Source of the DNA: Oreohelix idahoensis | Taxonomy: Eukaryota > Mollusca > Gastropoda > Stylommatophora > Oreohelicidae | Direction of reading: 5' to 3' | DNA: 64,000 nucleotides | Assembly (NCBI GenBank): GCA_024509875.1 | Contig: JAMPIV010005015.1 | Location: 992,001-1,056,000, forward strand | Part shown: in pieces, positions 1 to 11,087 of the stretch | How the letters are laid out: each line of letters begins with the position of its first letter | Position numbering within the stretch: position 1 is the first letter of the stretch | Notes under the pieces: generated by a model | Databases searched by the model: none | What the model was told of the DNA's origin: nothing | The model's input: the letters and a program-made list of their open reading frames with translations, nothing else | Made by a program: the position numbers and the translations under genes

Positions 1-2460
1 GATTCACCAACTTTTATTTTCAGGGACACTTTGAATTTTAAGGGACACTTTTAATTTTTATAATGTGTTCCCCTAATCTAATTCTCCCCCCAGGAGATCC
101 TAATATATTTAATGGGCTAATTATCCCGGACGAGCCCCCAATATATGTAGTGGGTTTGATGGTATTGTATGATGGTGATATTACTAAGTGTGATGCATGA
201 GGTCAGCTATGAAGGCTCCTGAGATACAATGTAGCTGTGAATTGTCAGAAGGCCCTTCTTGCTACCACTACGACCTCACACCTATCTTGTTTTACTAATG
301 AATGTGGCTACGTTAAATGTCTAGGGTAATGATATGTAATGTGTTGTGGTAGTTTACAGACACACACACAGATATTTACTAAGTCTAATAATATTAATAA
401 ATGTTATAATACACTGAACTAACTCAAGTGTGTAAAAATTGGATAGTAATTTTCTTACATTTATTTGTTCTGAACCAAGGTTTTATTTTGGCCAGAACAT
501 ATGAAAGGTTTAGTAATTATGAAAGAAATGCATGAATATTACATAATAAATGCAAGGTGTGTACATATATATGTTACTAGACTAGTTAATATTATTACTG
601 TTTATAGTAGTAATCTATTTGGGAGAACATTTAATGGATGTGCTGTTGGGGTGGCCTCATCACTCCCTGTCTATGGTGACTACACATTGTCCAGTTATTT
701 GATGGAAATTTATGGGTGTGTTAGCAAAAAAGTTGAGTTGGTGAATTCTCAGCAGACCAGACGCTCACGTAGCTTGAAGGTGTAGCTCTGGTGCTGAGAT
801 CTGGTGGCCCCACCTCTCCGTGCTTGGGGGCAATATCAGAAGTCTGGTGGCCCCACCTCTCCGTGCTTGGGGGCTATAATAGGCTGCTCTGACCAAGTGT
901 TACTGCACGGGTCCACTCTGGTAAAATTCAACAACTCATTTGACACCGCATTGGTGCCAACTGAAACTCACAGTTCTGCAATCAAAGTATTAGTCATGTG
1001 TCAGAATTCCATCCGCTAACCATTTCTGGACACAACACTACACAACAACAACACCACATAGACGGGTCAGATCTTTCTGACCAAACAACACATCTTACCA
1101 AGTTGGTTTCACATAGGCTAAGTTCTCCCAGACTACAGATTCTGAAATATGTTCATTAGTTTCCTGCCATAGAATAGGATAGGTGATATGTTTCACTGAT
1201 CTCAACACTTGATCTGTTCTTCATAATCCTTGCTGGAGTTTATGTATTTTATTTGTCTCTAGACCCTGAACTGGGGCGGGGGGTCTAGAGCGAATCCTTA
1301 CTTGTTGTAAGGGACAGATTATGCTATTGCAGTATCAAATCACTCGAGCCTTAAACAAATATTAAAATGTACAAAGAAATAATTTCAGTCTTACCAGAAT
1401 TATGAATATAGAACACAGTTAAATGCTAGCAAAACTCAGCTGAGCTGCTGGCCTTATGATGGCGTCCCTCTAAATATTTCAATAGCTTCTGGGAATTACA
1501 CCACTTAATAATTCACTGTGTCTACTAGGACAACTTATAATGAATGGCACAAAATGCGCGTCTAAGCGCCGATAATATATTCATCTATGGCCAATCACTG
1601 CCTTTTCTTTTTCAAATTCAAATATCCTACCCAAAAGTCATTTCAGTCATACCTCAGTCAAGTATGCCTTATTGTCTGTTGGTCCGTCCGTCTCTACTTG
1701 CGTTTCACACAAAAAAACACACTTGTTTTTTGAACCAACCCTGCCTTCCCCTACACAATTTTGCCTTTAAAGATATTTTTAGCCACAATTCACCATCCCA
1801 CCCCGTCTCTTCATTCCAACTAGATTTTAGCACTTGCGTCTTCAAGGCCACAACTTTTTGAAAATTAGTGACATGTTTTATTTCAATGCAGACGCTCGCT
1901 GATATGAACAACACAGTCTTTTGTCAATATCTTTCTTATTATCTGTCCGTCTGTATAAATGAAAGCATATTATTTCACTGCTCAAGATGGGCCATCCGGC
2001 CAGCTAGGTTTTATATTCCTAACATTATTATTAAGAAAAGTTACTTTTCAAATATTTTCTAGAATCTTCTGGAATTCATCACTCCATTCAAATAAACGGA
2101 CTAAGTTATCGCAAAAGCGTCCAAGAAATGACTGTGGCGTATAATATCCAAGGTCCCTTTTGTCGATTTCTTTACTTTATGTCAACTTGGGGAACGTGAC
2201 TTTTTCCTCCTTTCCCCACCACTTGCGCCTTTTAGCCTTGCTTGTTTCAAGCACGCGTTCAGTCAGATTTTTTCTTTTGATCTCCGTTCTCATCCCGTTC
2301 CGTTTTGCCTTCAAGTCTAACAATTTAATTTCCATGGTGGGTGATGACCCGCGGCGTGGGCGATCATGTGTTCTAGCAGCTTACGCATTAGTTTTTATCC
2401 CTACGTTGTATCATTGGAGATATTTTAACGTTGTATCGTGGTTAATTTTGTGACAGCTGG
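1..2460. other. No recognisable gene
   Basis: This is AT-rich non-coding sequence. I see no domain, no splice-bounded exon and no intact mobile-element ORF. The short open frames have no recognisable motifs. The only structure I can define is the 32-bp direct repeat at 800-874. The segment around 1240-1560 may be decayed repeat sequence, but I could not tie it to a family elsewhere in the window. Confidence 0.5.
800..874. repeat. Short tandem direct repeat, period 43
   Basis: The 32-bp stretch at 800-831 (beginning TCTGGTGGCCCCACC) recurs without mismatch at 843-874, separated by 11 bp. It is a simple local duplication in non-coding DNA. I see no other copy in the window. Confidence 0.85.
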
Positions 2461-2745
2461 TCATGTAATGGTATCAGGGTCCCTACTGAGGACGTGGCCA
2501 ACCCAACTCCAGCGTCTGCCAGCTATGATCGTGTGCATGTCCTAATGATTACTCTGAATAAGCAGTTCTTGGTTGCTGATGGTATTCGGCCAAAAGATTT
2601 GGAGAATTGTCCTTAGGCAGATTGTGTGGAAGGAGGACAGTTTCGAGTTTTCCTTCTTTGTTACTCTCCAGCATTCCACACCAAGAAGCACAGAAAATAC
2701 TCAGCTCTCATAATCTTAATTTGTTGTTTGTGCTGTAATTGGAAG
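2461..2745 (-). pseudogene. RTE-like LINE C-terminal fragment (family D)
   Basis: Read on the minus strand, this segment encodes decayed pieces of the C-terminal end of a LINE endonuclease/RT protein. These include remnants of an IFWPNTI-type motif and a WVGHVLR-type motif, as also seen at 37641-37967 (minus) and 50585-50740 (plus). Part of it recurs at about 4085-4190. No open frame spans the segment, so it is a dead fragment. Its boundaries are approximate, set by where similarity to the other copies stops. Confidence 0.6.
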
Positions 2746-2749
2746 ACTT

Positions 2750-3530
2750 CATATCAGTTGGTTATTAGTGTATGATGTTCAGTGGGACTCCATAATGTCT
2801 CGTCAGTTCTCAAAGTAATTTTCCTTCTGAACTGTCGAAGGTCTTTTTCGAAGTAGGCAAGTCCAACCTACAGTGATGAGTTAAGTTCAAGTGTAGTACA
2901 GATTTCTGGTCTGCACAGGATCTGCTTTGTCGAAAAGCTGCTTTTTCTTCTCCCTGTCAATGGCCTCTTTTAACATTTTATGGATAGTTATGTGAAATAT
3001 TTTTTCCTGGCACTGATAGTAATCTTGTTCATCTGAATATGAACACTCTTGAAATCTCCCTTCTTTAGCAACTTGACCGAATATCATTATTTACTTTCTA
3101 CTGTCATTTATTCTCTCCCCCAAACTTTACCACGTAATTTATTTAATATGTCTGTTGCGGTGTTTCTACTTTGGTGGCCTCTGCTGGAATGCTATACGGA
3201 CCAGCAGCTTTTCCATATCGTGTTTCCCTTTATCGCTTTCTCTATTTCTTCCTTACTTGGGTTTTTTTTAAACCGTGGAGCTCCTTTTCTACTTGTTGGG
3301 TGTGTCTTGGAAAGAGGAGATGGAGGAAATTTTGTAAAGCTGGTCTATTTAGATATTCCACAAAATGTCCGACCATCTTTTCATTTGATTTGTTATAAAG
3401 TTAAGCATATTTTTATTGTTATCCTTGATGGGTTTGTCAAACTGCTTGAATTTTCCTATAAGATCTTTTGTGCTGTTACCTTTGTGCCTCACATTTTCTG
3501 TGGCTTCAGCTTCAACTGCTATTATTATTA
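2750..3530 (-). pseudogene. Decayed RTE retrotransposon copy
   Basis: On the minus strand this segment parallels the RT region of the complete RTE element at 12390-15625. Matching blocks include the stretch around the GVRQGC-proximal domain, the region encoding NRSC, and the linker upstream of the RT. Numerous substitutions, small indels and stop codons break the frame, and ORFs here are only 60-160 codons and mostly antisense. It is much older than the copies at 12.4, 31.9 and 5.0 kb, which are nearly identical to one another. Confidence 0.65.
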
Positions 3531-3641
3531 TTGATCTTGCACTAATATTTAGTTCTGGCAATTTTTCTATCTGGATATTTCGTCTGAACGGTGTTCCATG
3601 CGCATCCTTGTCTCACTCCTCTTTATTATTTTAATATAGTG

Positions 3642-3715
3642 TGACAGGGCTAGGTGTGGTTGAGGCAAGCTTATGTCGACGTGGCTACCTCACACTCAAG
3701 ACTTATGCACTAAGA
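3642..3715 (+). mobile_element. LTR fragment, first part (split)
   Basis: The sequence begins TGTGACAGGGC and continues through a CTCACAC...CAAGAC...TGCACTAAG pattern that matches the start of the LTRs at 51433 and 53944. The match breaks off at 3715 where a retroposed segment (3716-4493) has been inserted, and resumes at 4505. It is a diverged relative of the young LTR element at 51.4-54.6 kb. Confidence 0.65.
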
Positions 3716-4493
3716 TGCGTGGGTTTTTGCGTAGCAAAACGTAACCACTAATGAGGAGCAAAGGTGGGCGGATTTATGTAGTCTATTTACATATACACGT
3801 CACAACAACCATATCTGTTGTTAGTAAGAAGAGCAATGGTGACGAGGCATGTCTATTGCACTCAAGCAATTATCTCAAACGGCACGGTAATCTGTCCTTA
3901 TTTAAGCAATATTTATTGCATGACTTCGTGTGATCCATAGCCGCCAAGTCAATGGCTTGGTCAGTGGTCTGATCACGCCTGGTGATTGTAGGGCACCTCC
4001 AACCAAAGATTCCACTATGTTTCGGTCGTGGCGAGACCATCCTTCGTGGCTCCAACAACCTCACTTCCTTCGGGAGTCCATAGCATAGCTGGTCATGTAA
4101 TGGTATCAGGGTCCCTACTTAGGACGTGGCCAACCCAACTCCAGCGTCTGCCAGCTATGATCGTGTGCACGTCCTAATGATTACTCTGAAAAGATGCAGC
4201 AATAGAGAATGCAGTCAGCGACCCATAGCTTGACTGCTTGCATCAGGGTCAGTGAACCAGAGCTGACCAAGACCGTACTCCACCTCAACGTGGTCGTCCT
4301 GGAAACAGTCTGCAGCAGTGCAGTCTGGCTGAGCGAGTACGGATCGAAGAGGGAAGGCAAACCCGGTCCCAAAAAATGCCGTGCTGAAGTCGGATGTGTC
4401 GACCGAAAGGTGCAGATATCACAGCTCCGGCGTAAACAGACACAACGCAACCACCGTCCTTTTCAGGACGAACGAGGAAGAAGAAGAAGAAGA
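3716..4493 (+). mobile_element. Retroposed LINE-tailed insertion with 11-bp target duplication
   Basis: The segment is bounded by the direct repeat ATGCACTAAGA (3705-3715 and 4494-4504), and its 3' end is a (GAAGAA)n tail after CGAACGAGG. It lies inside an LTR fragment whose sequence continues across the duplication. The 3' 300 bp (from about 4190) belong to the same repeat as 12080-12376 (minus) and 54780-54975. Within it, about 4085-4190 resembles the family-D RT fragment in antisense. An open frame of 97 codons covers the 3' repeat, but I recognise no domain in it. Confidence 0.75.
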
Positions 4494-4504
4494 ATGCACT
4501 AAGA

Positions 4505-4645
4505 AAATTTAATTAAGGTTCGTTTGACAGGGGTTGCAATTATTGGTTGCTTGTAAACCTCTCAGCAGCAGACTTAGCAATTCAAGCAACACAAAGTCTT
4601 ATACAGAACAACATTTAATACTACCGAACAACCAGACAATGTTCA
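4505..4645 (+). mobile_element. LTR fragment, second part (split)
   Basis: This continues the LTR broken at 3715. It contains the GGGGTTGCAATTATTGGTTG block, the CTCAGCAGCAGACTTA block and the CAACATTTAAT block in the same order as the LTRs at 51433 and 53944. Similarity fades after about 4645. No adjacent internal region or partner LTR is visible. Confidence 0.7.
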
Positions 4646-5024
4646 TAGGCTTTCTGAAAAACATTATATAAAAATACTGTCTAAGTGAAAATCAATAGCA
4701 TAAATAATAACACTTACCATTCAGAAAACATGCGCCCCCTACAGTCAGCCATGATCAACCAACTACAGGTACCTATTCATACCACGTGTACTCATGGTTA
4801 CGCCATCTTGCGAAAACAGCATACAGCCACGCTAAAAACCCAGCTAAGCTGCGTGATTGTAAATTCTATAGTAACCTTACATTATAATACTAAATATTAT
4901 AGAAATAATGGCTTAACAAAGCTATTTTAAGCACTACAGATAACCAATAGAGATTTTACACTGTATAAAGGACTATGAAACTAAGAAAGCTAACACCAAT
5001 TAGCTATAGCCGATCTTACTAATT
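4646..5024. other. No recognisable gene
   Basis: AT-rich sequence between the LTR fragment and an RTE tail. I see no domain or repeat I can assign. An 81-codon open frame here has no recognisable motif. Confidence 0.5.
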
Positions 5025-5960
5025 CATTCATTCATAACCCTCCACTCCCAAAGGAGCATAGGCCTTCAACAAACACATGCCAAGTCCTCCTGTCACGTGC
5101 CATCATCTCAAGTTCTTTCCATGTTCTCCTCATCATTTTCACCTCTGTTTCCAACTCTCTTCTCCATGTACTTCTTGGTCTTCCTCTGCCTCTCTTGCCC
5201 TGGGGGTTCCAGAACAAGGACTGCCTTGTAATGCTATCAACAGGTTTTCTTAATGTGTGTCCTATCCATCGCCATCGTCTTCTTCTCATTTCTTGTTCCA
5301 CTTGCACTTGTCTAGTTCTTGTCATCAGTTCCACGTTGGTAACCTTGTCATACCATTTTAATCCCTCTATTCTACGCAAGCACCCATTTATGAAAGTCTG
5401 TAGCTTTTTTGTTGTTGTCTTTGTTGTTCTCCATGTCTCTGAGTCATACAATAGGACTGACTTCACATTTGAGTTGAAGATTCTTATTTTCGTGTTGGAT
5501 CCTATTTCTCTTGATCTCCATATATTTCCCAATGCAATGAAAGCTCCTCTTGCCTTTTGTATTCTTATTTTGATATCGCTGTCTGTCCCTCCAACTTTGT
5601 CTATATTACTGCCAAGATATGTGTATGATTCTACATCTTGTATTGGTGTTTCTTCAAGTTCAACCCTGTTATCATTACCTGCATTTATTCGCATTATTTT
5701 TGTCTTTTCCCTGTGTATTTTCAGACCCAATTGCTGTGACCTCTCATCAAGTGTTTTCAATTTGTCCTGCATCTGATTACGGTTATGGGACAGAAGAGCC
5801 AAGTCATCAGCAAAATCCAGATCATCCAACTGCTTAGTCAGAGTCCACTGGATTCCATTTCTGTTGTGTGTTGCCGATGATCATCTGTCTGTGTTCAAAA
5901 TTATTCTAAAGTGGCTATCTGGTCTGTACAGGATCTGTTTGACGAATACCAGCTGTCATT
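5025..5960 (-). mobile_element. 5'-truncated RTE retrotransposon copy
   Basis: The minus-strand element has a short ATTC-type microsatellite at its 3' end (5025) and an open frame of 265 codons (5829-5032). This frame covers the C-terminal third of the RTE protein from the DFADDLALL catalytic block to the stop. It is nearly identical to the copies at 12.4 kb and 31.9 kb, so it is recent. Near 5877 the sequence jumps: a further piece of the RT coding region appears at about 5900-5945, so an internal deletion removed the part between. One visible change is SETW preceded by YD instead of YG. Confidence 0.85.
5032..5829 (-). pseudogene. RTE endonuclease/RT protein, C-terminal fragment
   Basis: The frame holds the catalytic FADD motif near its start, then a thumb region with YLGSNID and a C-terminal region rich in R and W (RRRRWRWIGHTLRKP, then GRPRSTWRRELE). 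This layout is typical of RTE-clade proteins. The polymerase palm upstream of FADD and the whole endonuclease are absent, so it cannot be active. The first methionine is internal and has no significance as a start. Compared with the complete copy at 12400-15472 this is roughly the last quarter of the protein. Confidence 0.85.
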
Positions 5961-6340
5961 CTCTAACATTACTGACGAAGCACAGAAATCTATTCTCGTA
6001 AGCTGTAACATATTAATAAATTGCAGCACCCGCCATTACTAAAATTAACTATTTCGGCATCAGTGCCGTAGTTAATAAATATAACAATCTAAATCGCGCC
6101 ACAATTAAATATTCAAACCGACTAAGTGTCGGATTTACACAAGATCATTGAAGGTTCCCTTAACCTCAAACAATATGGAAATACTTAACCATTAATTTCA
6201 TTTACACACATATGATAATAACTGAATATGTCAGTGCCAGCCACGTGTCCTATTTTTTGAATATGGAGCCACGCCATGTCCGAATAAATTTAGATCTAAA
6301 ACCAAATGCACGCGAAATAAATAACATTGAATTAACTATA
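5961..6340. other. No recognisable gene
   Basis: AT-rich, non-coding, lying between an RTE fragment and the LINE that begins around 6341. I see no repeat shared with other parts of the window. Confidence 0.5.
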
Positions 6341-6368
6341 TTATGTTATCATAGAACAACAGAAAGAG

Positions 6369-7818
6369 ATGAAAGAAATACGGGCGACCATGGGACAGAC
6401 AGATACTCCAGCCTCAATGACGTTCATCACACTAGGAGAACTACAGAACGCTATTTCCAAGCTTAAGGTCCATAAGTCACCCGGCCCAGACGAAATCAGC
6501 AACTTTATACTAATAAATCTGAGCTCAGCAGCAAAGACAAAACTGCTTGAGACATTCAACCAAAGCTGGGTGAAAGGAACGGTACCCCAAGTATGGAGAG
6601 AAGCCATCACAATACCCATACTAAAGGAAGGGAAATGTAAGTCCAAGGCTGCAAGTTACCGCCAATAAGTCTCACAAGCTGTGTTGGGAAGACTATGGAG
6701 CGAATAGTCAACCACAGATTGAAATGGTATTTAGAGTCTGGGCAGATCCTGGTGCCAGTGCAAGCTGGATTTAGAGAATGCTACAGTATAGAAGGGGTTA
6801 GTGCACTGGCTTCCTAGCTCAGTGGTCTATGGTTCGATCCCGATATGAGGTGGGATATTTTTAGGCCGCAAACGGCTCCTGGGTCGACCCAGCCCCAACT
6901 GGGTACCAGAGCAACTTCTGGGAAGGTTTAGGCGGCCGGCGTGATGCTGACCACATCACCCCTAGTGTGCCGATGGTCAAGAAAATATGGGCCTAACACC
7001 ATATTCCCAATATGCCTCAATGGGCGTGTAACGGGATCCTTTACCTACCTTACAGAATAGAAGACCAAGTTGCTTACTTGTCTCAAGCAGTAGAAGATGC
7101 CTTCCAGGAGAAGAAAAATGTCCTAACGATCTGGGTCGACCTCAAGCAGGCCTTTGACAAGGTGTGGAAAGATGGCCTTATTGCAAAACTTAGGAGAAGT
7201 GGTATCCAAAGCAACGTGATAAGATGGATCCAGTCATACTTGCACTACAGGAGATCTAAAGTCACCCTTGATGGTCTACAGAGCAGAAAAGTGTTGCTCT
7301 ATCAGGGGGTACTTCAAGGAGAAGTAATTTCCCCAACACTCTTCCTTGTTTACATCAATGACCTGGTAAAAGATCTCCCCGCTGGAGTGAAAGCTGCCTT
7401 ATATGCAGACGACCTAGTACTCTGGTGCTCCGATGAATACGTCACCACAGTAAATTATAGAATGCAGCAGGCAGCAGACAGGCTAATGTCATGGGCAGAG
7501 AAATGGAGTATCACATTAAACACAGACAAAACCTCCACAGCGCTGTTCTCCCTCTTCCCCAAGGACAAAGCCGCTAACATACACCTAGGGACAACCATGA
7601 TCAAGGAAGAAAGCTACCCTACCTATCTTGGGGTGAGATTTGACCAAAAGCTTACATGGAATAAGCATATTGAAAATGCAGAAGGAAAGGCCCGAAGACG
7701 ACTAGGCATACTCAGAAAATTAGCAGGTACCAATTGGGGAGCAGATCAACGAACTCTAAAGAAGATTTATAATGGAGTAATAAGACCACACTTAGAGTTC
7801 TGCTCAACAGCATGGTAA
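6369..7818 (+). pseudogene. LINE reverse transcriptase, interrupted
   Basis: The RT domain is spread over two open stretches. The first (6369-6668) has the N-terminal LKVHKSPGPDEISN block and the LLETFNQSW helix. After a one-base frame change near 6665 the frame runs on to 6794, where a SINE has landed. Past the SINE it resumes at 7064 with QVAYLSQ, then WVDLKQAFDKV, the GVLQG block and YADD. The first coding residues after 7012 are SINE sequence. A TAA at 7816-7818 ends the open frame. The RT core residues are present, but the gene cannot be read through. Confidence 0.85.
6783..7063 (+). mobile_element. tRNA-derived SINE inserted in LINE RT
   Basis: The insert occupies 6795-7051 and is flanked by ACAGTATAGAAG (6783-6794) and ACAGAATAGAAG (7052-7063), a 12-bp target duplication with one mismatch. 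It holds a pol III B box (GGTTCGATCCC, about 6832-6842) with a TAGCTCAGTGGT block upstream, and ends in a short TTACCTACCTTA run. Compared with the minus-strand copy at 50852-51023 it lacks about 30 bp at the 5' end, including the GGGAGCCGC start. Removing the insert and one duplication copy leaves the RT frame uninterrupted at this point. Confidence 0.9.
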
Positions 7819-7968
7819 TCAGCTGCAAACTCACATCTGCAGTCATTGGACAAGGTGCAAAACCAAGCCCTCAGGCTCATTACAGGAGCCATGAAAACTA
7901 CGCCAATATCAGAGATGCAGAAAGCTGTTTGACTGCAGACATTGTCCTAAAGAAGAGACACCAAAAGC

Positions 7969-9048
7969 ATGATCCAGATGGAAAAGTACAACAGTATGCC
8001 AACGCACCCAGTGAAGGCAAGACTAGATGATCTGGCATTGGGACGTCTAAAACGTAGCAGCTTTGTCCATCGGAGAAAAAGACTTAAAAGACAGCATCAA
8101 GAAAACCTATCTATGAAGACAACACCGCTGAAGCCCACTCTATACCCTGTACCACGGGAACAGATCAGCAGTACCCTCCAGATTAATACATCAATCAGTG
8201 GTCTCACAATTGAATATGGGTATAATGATCTGCAAAAACGAACTGCTACATTGAGTATTATCCATGAAAGCTATCCCGAACAATCATGGATACATGCTTA
8301 CACAGATGGATCAGCAACAAGTATTGTAAATAAGGGAGGCGCCGGTATCTTTATCTCATATCCTGACAATCACTATGAGACTAGGGATATTCCTACTGGT
8401 AAATTCTGTTCCAACTATACAGCTGAGGTTCAAACTCTAGAGCAAGCTGCAAAAATGATTTATAACATCAACTCTGACTGCCAGCAGGTAGTCATCCTCA
8501 CAGATGCACTGTCTGTACTGCAAGTTCTTAAGAGTTGTAAACACCCGCATCTGAGAAATGAACTAAGCAAGGTAGCTGCCAAAAAGCGAACCATACTTCA
8601 GTGGGTACCATTCCGTTGTGGTGTACCCGGAAATGAAAAGGCAGATAAGCTTGCTAAAAAGGGAGGAGAATGTGAACAAGAAGATAATGAAGTCACATAC
8701 TTTGAGAAAAAGCGAGCTATCCAGACTATCAGAAGAGAACAGAATCAACCCAACGACGACTACCACACTCTTGACCGGCAGGGACAGATAACCATTTTTC
8801 GCCTCAGGACAGGGCATAACAAATTGAACAAACACATGTACAAGCTACGATTGTCTGCTTCACCACTGTGCACATGTGGATTAAACGAACAAACTGCTGA
8901 GCATGTTCTGCAGGATTGTCCTCTGTATGACCAGTTAAGAAAGATATACTGGCCCAATGAATCAACACTAAACTCAAAGCTGTATAGAGCTAAAGAGGAA
9001 CTCCAGACAACGGTCGAGTTCATCATGAGAACTCATCTGATGGTGTAA
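7969..9048 (+). CDS. LINE RNase H domain and C-terminal end
   Basis: This 359-codon frame begins downstream of the RT breaks, so its first methionine is not a real start. It contains a type I RNase H fold: D113 in YTDGSA, E153 in YTAEVQ, D179 in LTDALS and D226 in GNEKADKLAK. The usual histidine of the GHCGVPGNE-type loop is Arg216 here (FRCGVPGNE), which would be expected to weaken catalysis. After RNase H comes FRLRTGHN and a CTCG...EHVLQDCP cysteine block, typical of RNase-H-bearing LINEs. The frame is otherwise intact to the stop at 9048. Confidence 0.9.
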   Translation: MIQMEKYNSMPTHPVKARLDDLALGRLKRSSFVHRRKRLKRQHQENLSMKTTPLKPTLYPVPREQISSTLQINTSISGLTIEYGYNDLQKRTATLSIIHESYPEQSWIHAYTDGSATSIVNKGGAGIFISYPDNHYETRDIPTGKFCSNYTAEVQTLEQAAKMIYNINSDCQQVVILTDALSVLQVLKSCKHPHLRNELSKVAAKKRTILQWVPFRCGVPGNEKADKLAKKGGECEQEDNEVTYFEKKRAIQTIRREQNQPNDDYHTLDRQGQITIFRLRTGHNKLNKHMYKLRLSASPLCTCGLNEQTAEHVLQDCPLYDQLRKIYWPNESTLNSKLYRAKEELQTTVEFIMRTHLMV

Positions 9049-9094
9049 ACATCAAAGATGCGATCGCAAGAAAAAGGAGAAGAAGAAGACTGTG

Positions 9095-11087
9095 TCGTAT
9101 ATTTTTGATAGGGTAATTAAGATCAATTTTGGCCCAGCTTGAATAGGACTAGAACATGTGATAGCTCAGTGAGAGATCAGGTAAAGAAATAGATTTTTCA
9201 CAAGTGAAATAGTGAAAGGTAAAAATCTGTCCCTGGATTTGAGAGATAATCAAACCAGCCTATCGAATACGACTGAGATTCTTAGGTCAGACAGACATTC
9301 CTGTAAATATATATTGATATATTCGCCCACTCACATCTACACACACACAGATACGTGACGACACTTAGACGCCCAGACATGAAAAACTATATCTATGGAA
9401 TTGGGATCTTTTGGGAAAAGCTGACCGACACTCGTAAATAAAGTTTACGTAAATTTTATTTATCATAAAGAATCTACAACACAACAATATCTTTGAATAT
9501 CAAAAAACAAATACAATGCACATAGGTTAATGAGTTAATTATAGTTAGACTCACAGGTTTTCTCCTCCCTCCCTCTGGTGAGACACGATCCCGTTAGAGC
9601 AAAGCTATTAACCCCCGAAAGAGTCAAAGGTTGTTACGCTATGGTCTAAAATTCCCTCTACAGTAAAGAACAGAGTTATAAGTTAATCTATTCTGAAATG
9701 AAATAGAGGAGCAGCTTTAGCAAAACTTGCATAAGCAAATACAAAATAAGTACATGGGTTATATTCAAATAAAATTATTCTTCTCACACTTTCTCTCGCT
9801 CTGACACACCTGTGATCACAAATTCAGTCTCTCTTACCTACAAATGTGCATTCACCACATCTGGAACAATAGTTAATAGCACTCACAGCCCATTCACGGT
9901 TGGTTGTTTGGCGAATCAAGCCCCAGTTTCTCCAACGACTAATTAATCAAATGTTGGGAAACGCTTGATTTACTCTGGTAAGTAGGATGCTGGTAAAGGT
10001 TGCTTCAATTTGTGTCCAGGAAATAAAATAATTAAGAGATCTAAATGTCACAGTGTACGTTAGCTTGGAATCTTCCCTCGTTACCTCACATGTCAGGTAA
10101 ACAAATCGGTTCAGGTTCACGCTTCTTCACAACACGTGTTCGTTATTCAGGTATTGTCAATGTTAGATTTGGTAGCCACAACAGGCTGAATGTTTATGAA
10201 ATTGGGAAAAGAACTCTGGATATGCTATAAGTCCAGTTATCATTTATTCTTAATATTAATTTTGGGTTGGTGCTCTGTCTTTTACTGGGTGTACCACGAG
10301 ACTAGACAAGTCACCTTGAAAAAACCCCGATGTTATATCAGAATGTTCTTTGATAAAGTTTATTTCCGTTTCATATGGAATTGAAGCCGCTGGTAAGTCT
10401 GTAGGGTTTGACCCAAATACTGTATAGGAAGAAAATACAAATACTTAACATAATATAATATAATTCACAATCCTCTCCTTACCCCGCGTAACATAGAAGA
10501 TATATTATTCACTTCGGTTATTTAACTAAAATTAGAAACTATAAGCGTAGCGCTAGTCTCATCGTTTAAAAAAAAACTTCTGTGAAATACATTCTAGTCA
10601 TTTAAAAAGAATCCATCATCATGAATTAGAAATAAATACATATTTCGTCAATACTCATGATGAATCAGTGCATTTACTAGTTGGTTAAAATATTCTCTGA
10701 CTGGTTACTAGCAGTTAATAAAATTTATTTATGACTGGAAGAGTTTAGCTAGAAATATTTATGTGTTCTGCTATCCACTGTAACACAGTAAAACTTAGAG
10801 AAATACCGTTTACGGACCTATTAGTAAATCACTCTGCACAGAAAAAAAACTAGTAAAATATAATTGACGATTTAAAAAGATTAAATCACTTAAACTACTA
10901 GTATTTGCCTCTGCACCGAGCTACTAAGACTTATCTCCAACGACTACTAGGAAATTCACTTTTACAAGAATTCTAGAATCGAAGCTAGTTGTCTAGAGGA
11001 ATCTGTGAGGTACTGAATGAATTAAGTTAGATTTCTGTGGTACATATATTAAAAGATGAAAGGAGATAGTTAATTTTCCCTCCAAAA
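9095..11087. other. No recognisable gene, about 2 kb
   Basis: AT-rich sequence with a short CA run near 9345. I find no open frame with recognisable motifs, no repeat shared with the rest of the window, and no splice-bounded exon. It could hold decayed repeats or intronic DNA. Confidence 0.5.

Larger units (their letters stand above)
6341..9094 (+). mobile_element. Jockey/Nimb-like LINE with RT and RNase H, 5' truncated
   Basis: This is a non-LTR retrotransposon on the plus strand. It carries an RT (with a KSPGPDEISN block at the N-terminal end and YADD at 7402-7413), an RNase H domain, and a C-terminal CxCG...EHVLQDCP zinc-ribbon-like end, then a GAA-rich 3' tail near 9075-9094. The endonuclease part is missing, so it is 5' truncated. 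It is inactivated by a frameshift near 6665, a SINE inserted at 6795-7051, a stop at 7816-7818 and another frame change before 7969. A related tail lies at 19909-20442. Confidence 0.88.

Noticed and set aside
1..749. Possible terminal inverted repeats (GATTCACCAAC at 1 and GTTGGTGAATTC near 738)
   Set aside because: Only about 11 bp match, the left side begins at the window edge so no target duplication can be seen, and no transposase lies between. Not enough to call.
4209..4502. 97-codon frame in repeat R as a small gene
   Set aside because: The frame is shared by the other copies of R only in part, is interrupted by a TGA in the 54.8-kb copy, and has no known domain. It is more likely non-coding retroposon sequence.
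6795..7051. A functional tRNA gene
   Set aside because: There is a B box and A-box-like sequence, but no cloverleaf can be drawn, the head is truncated, and the unit carries a SINE body, a tail and target duplications.
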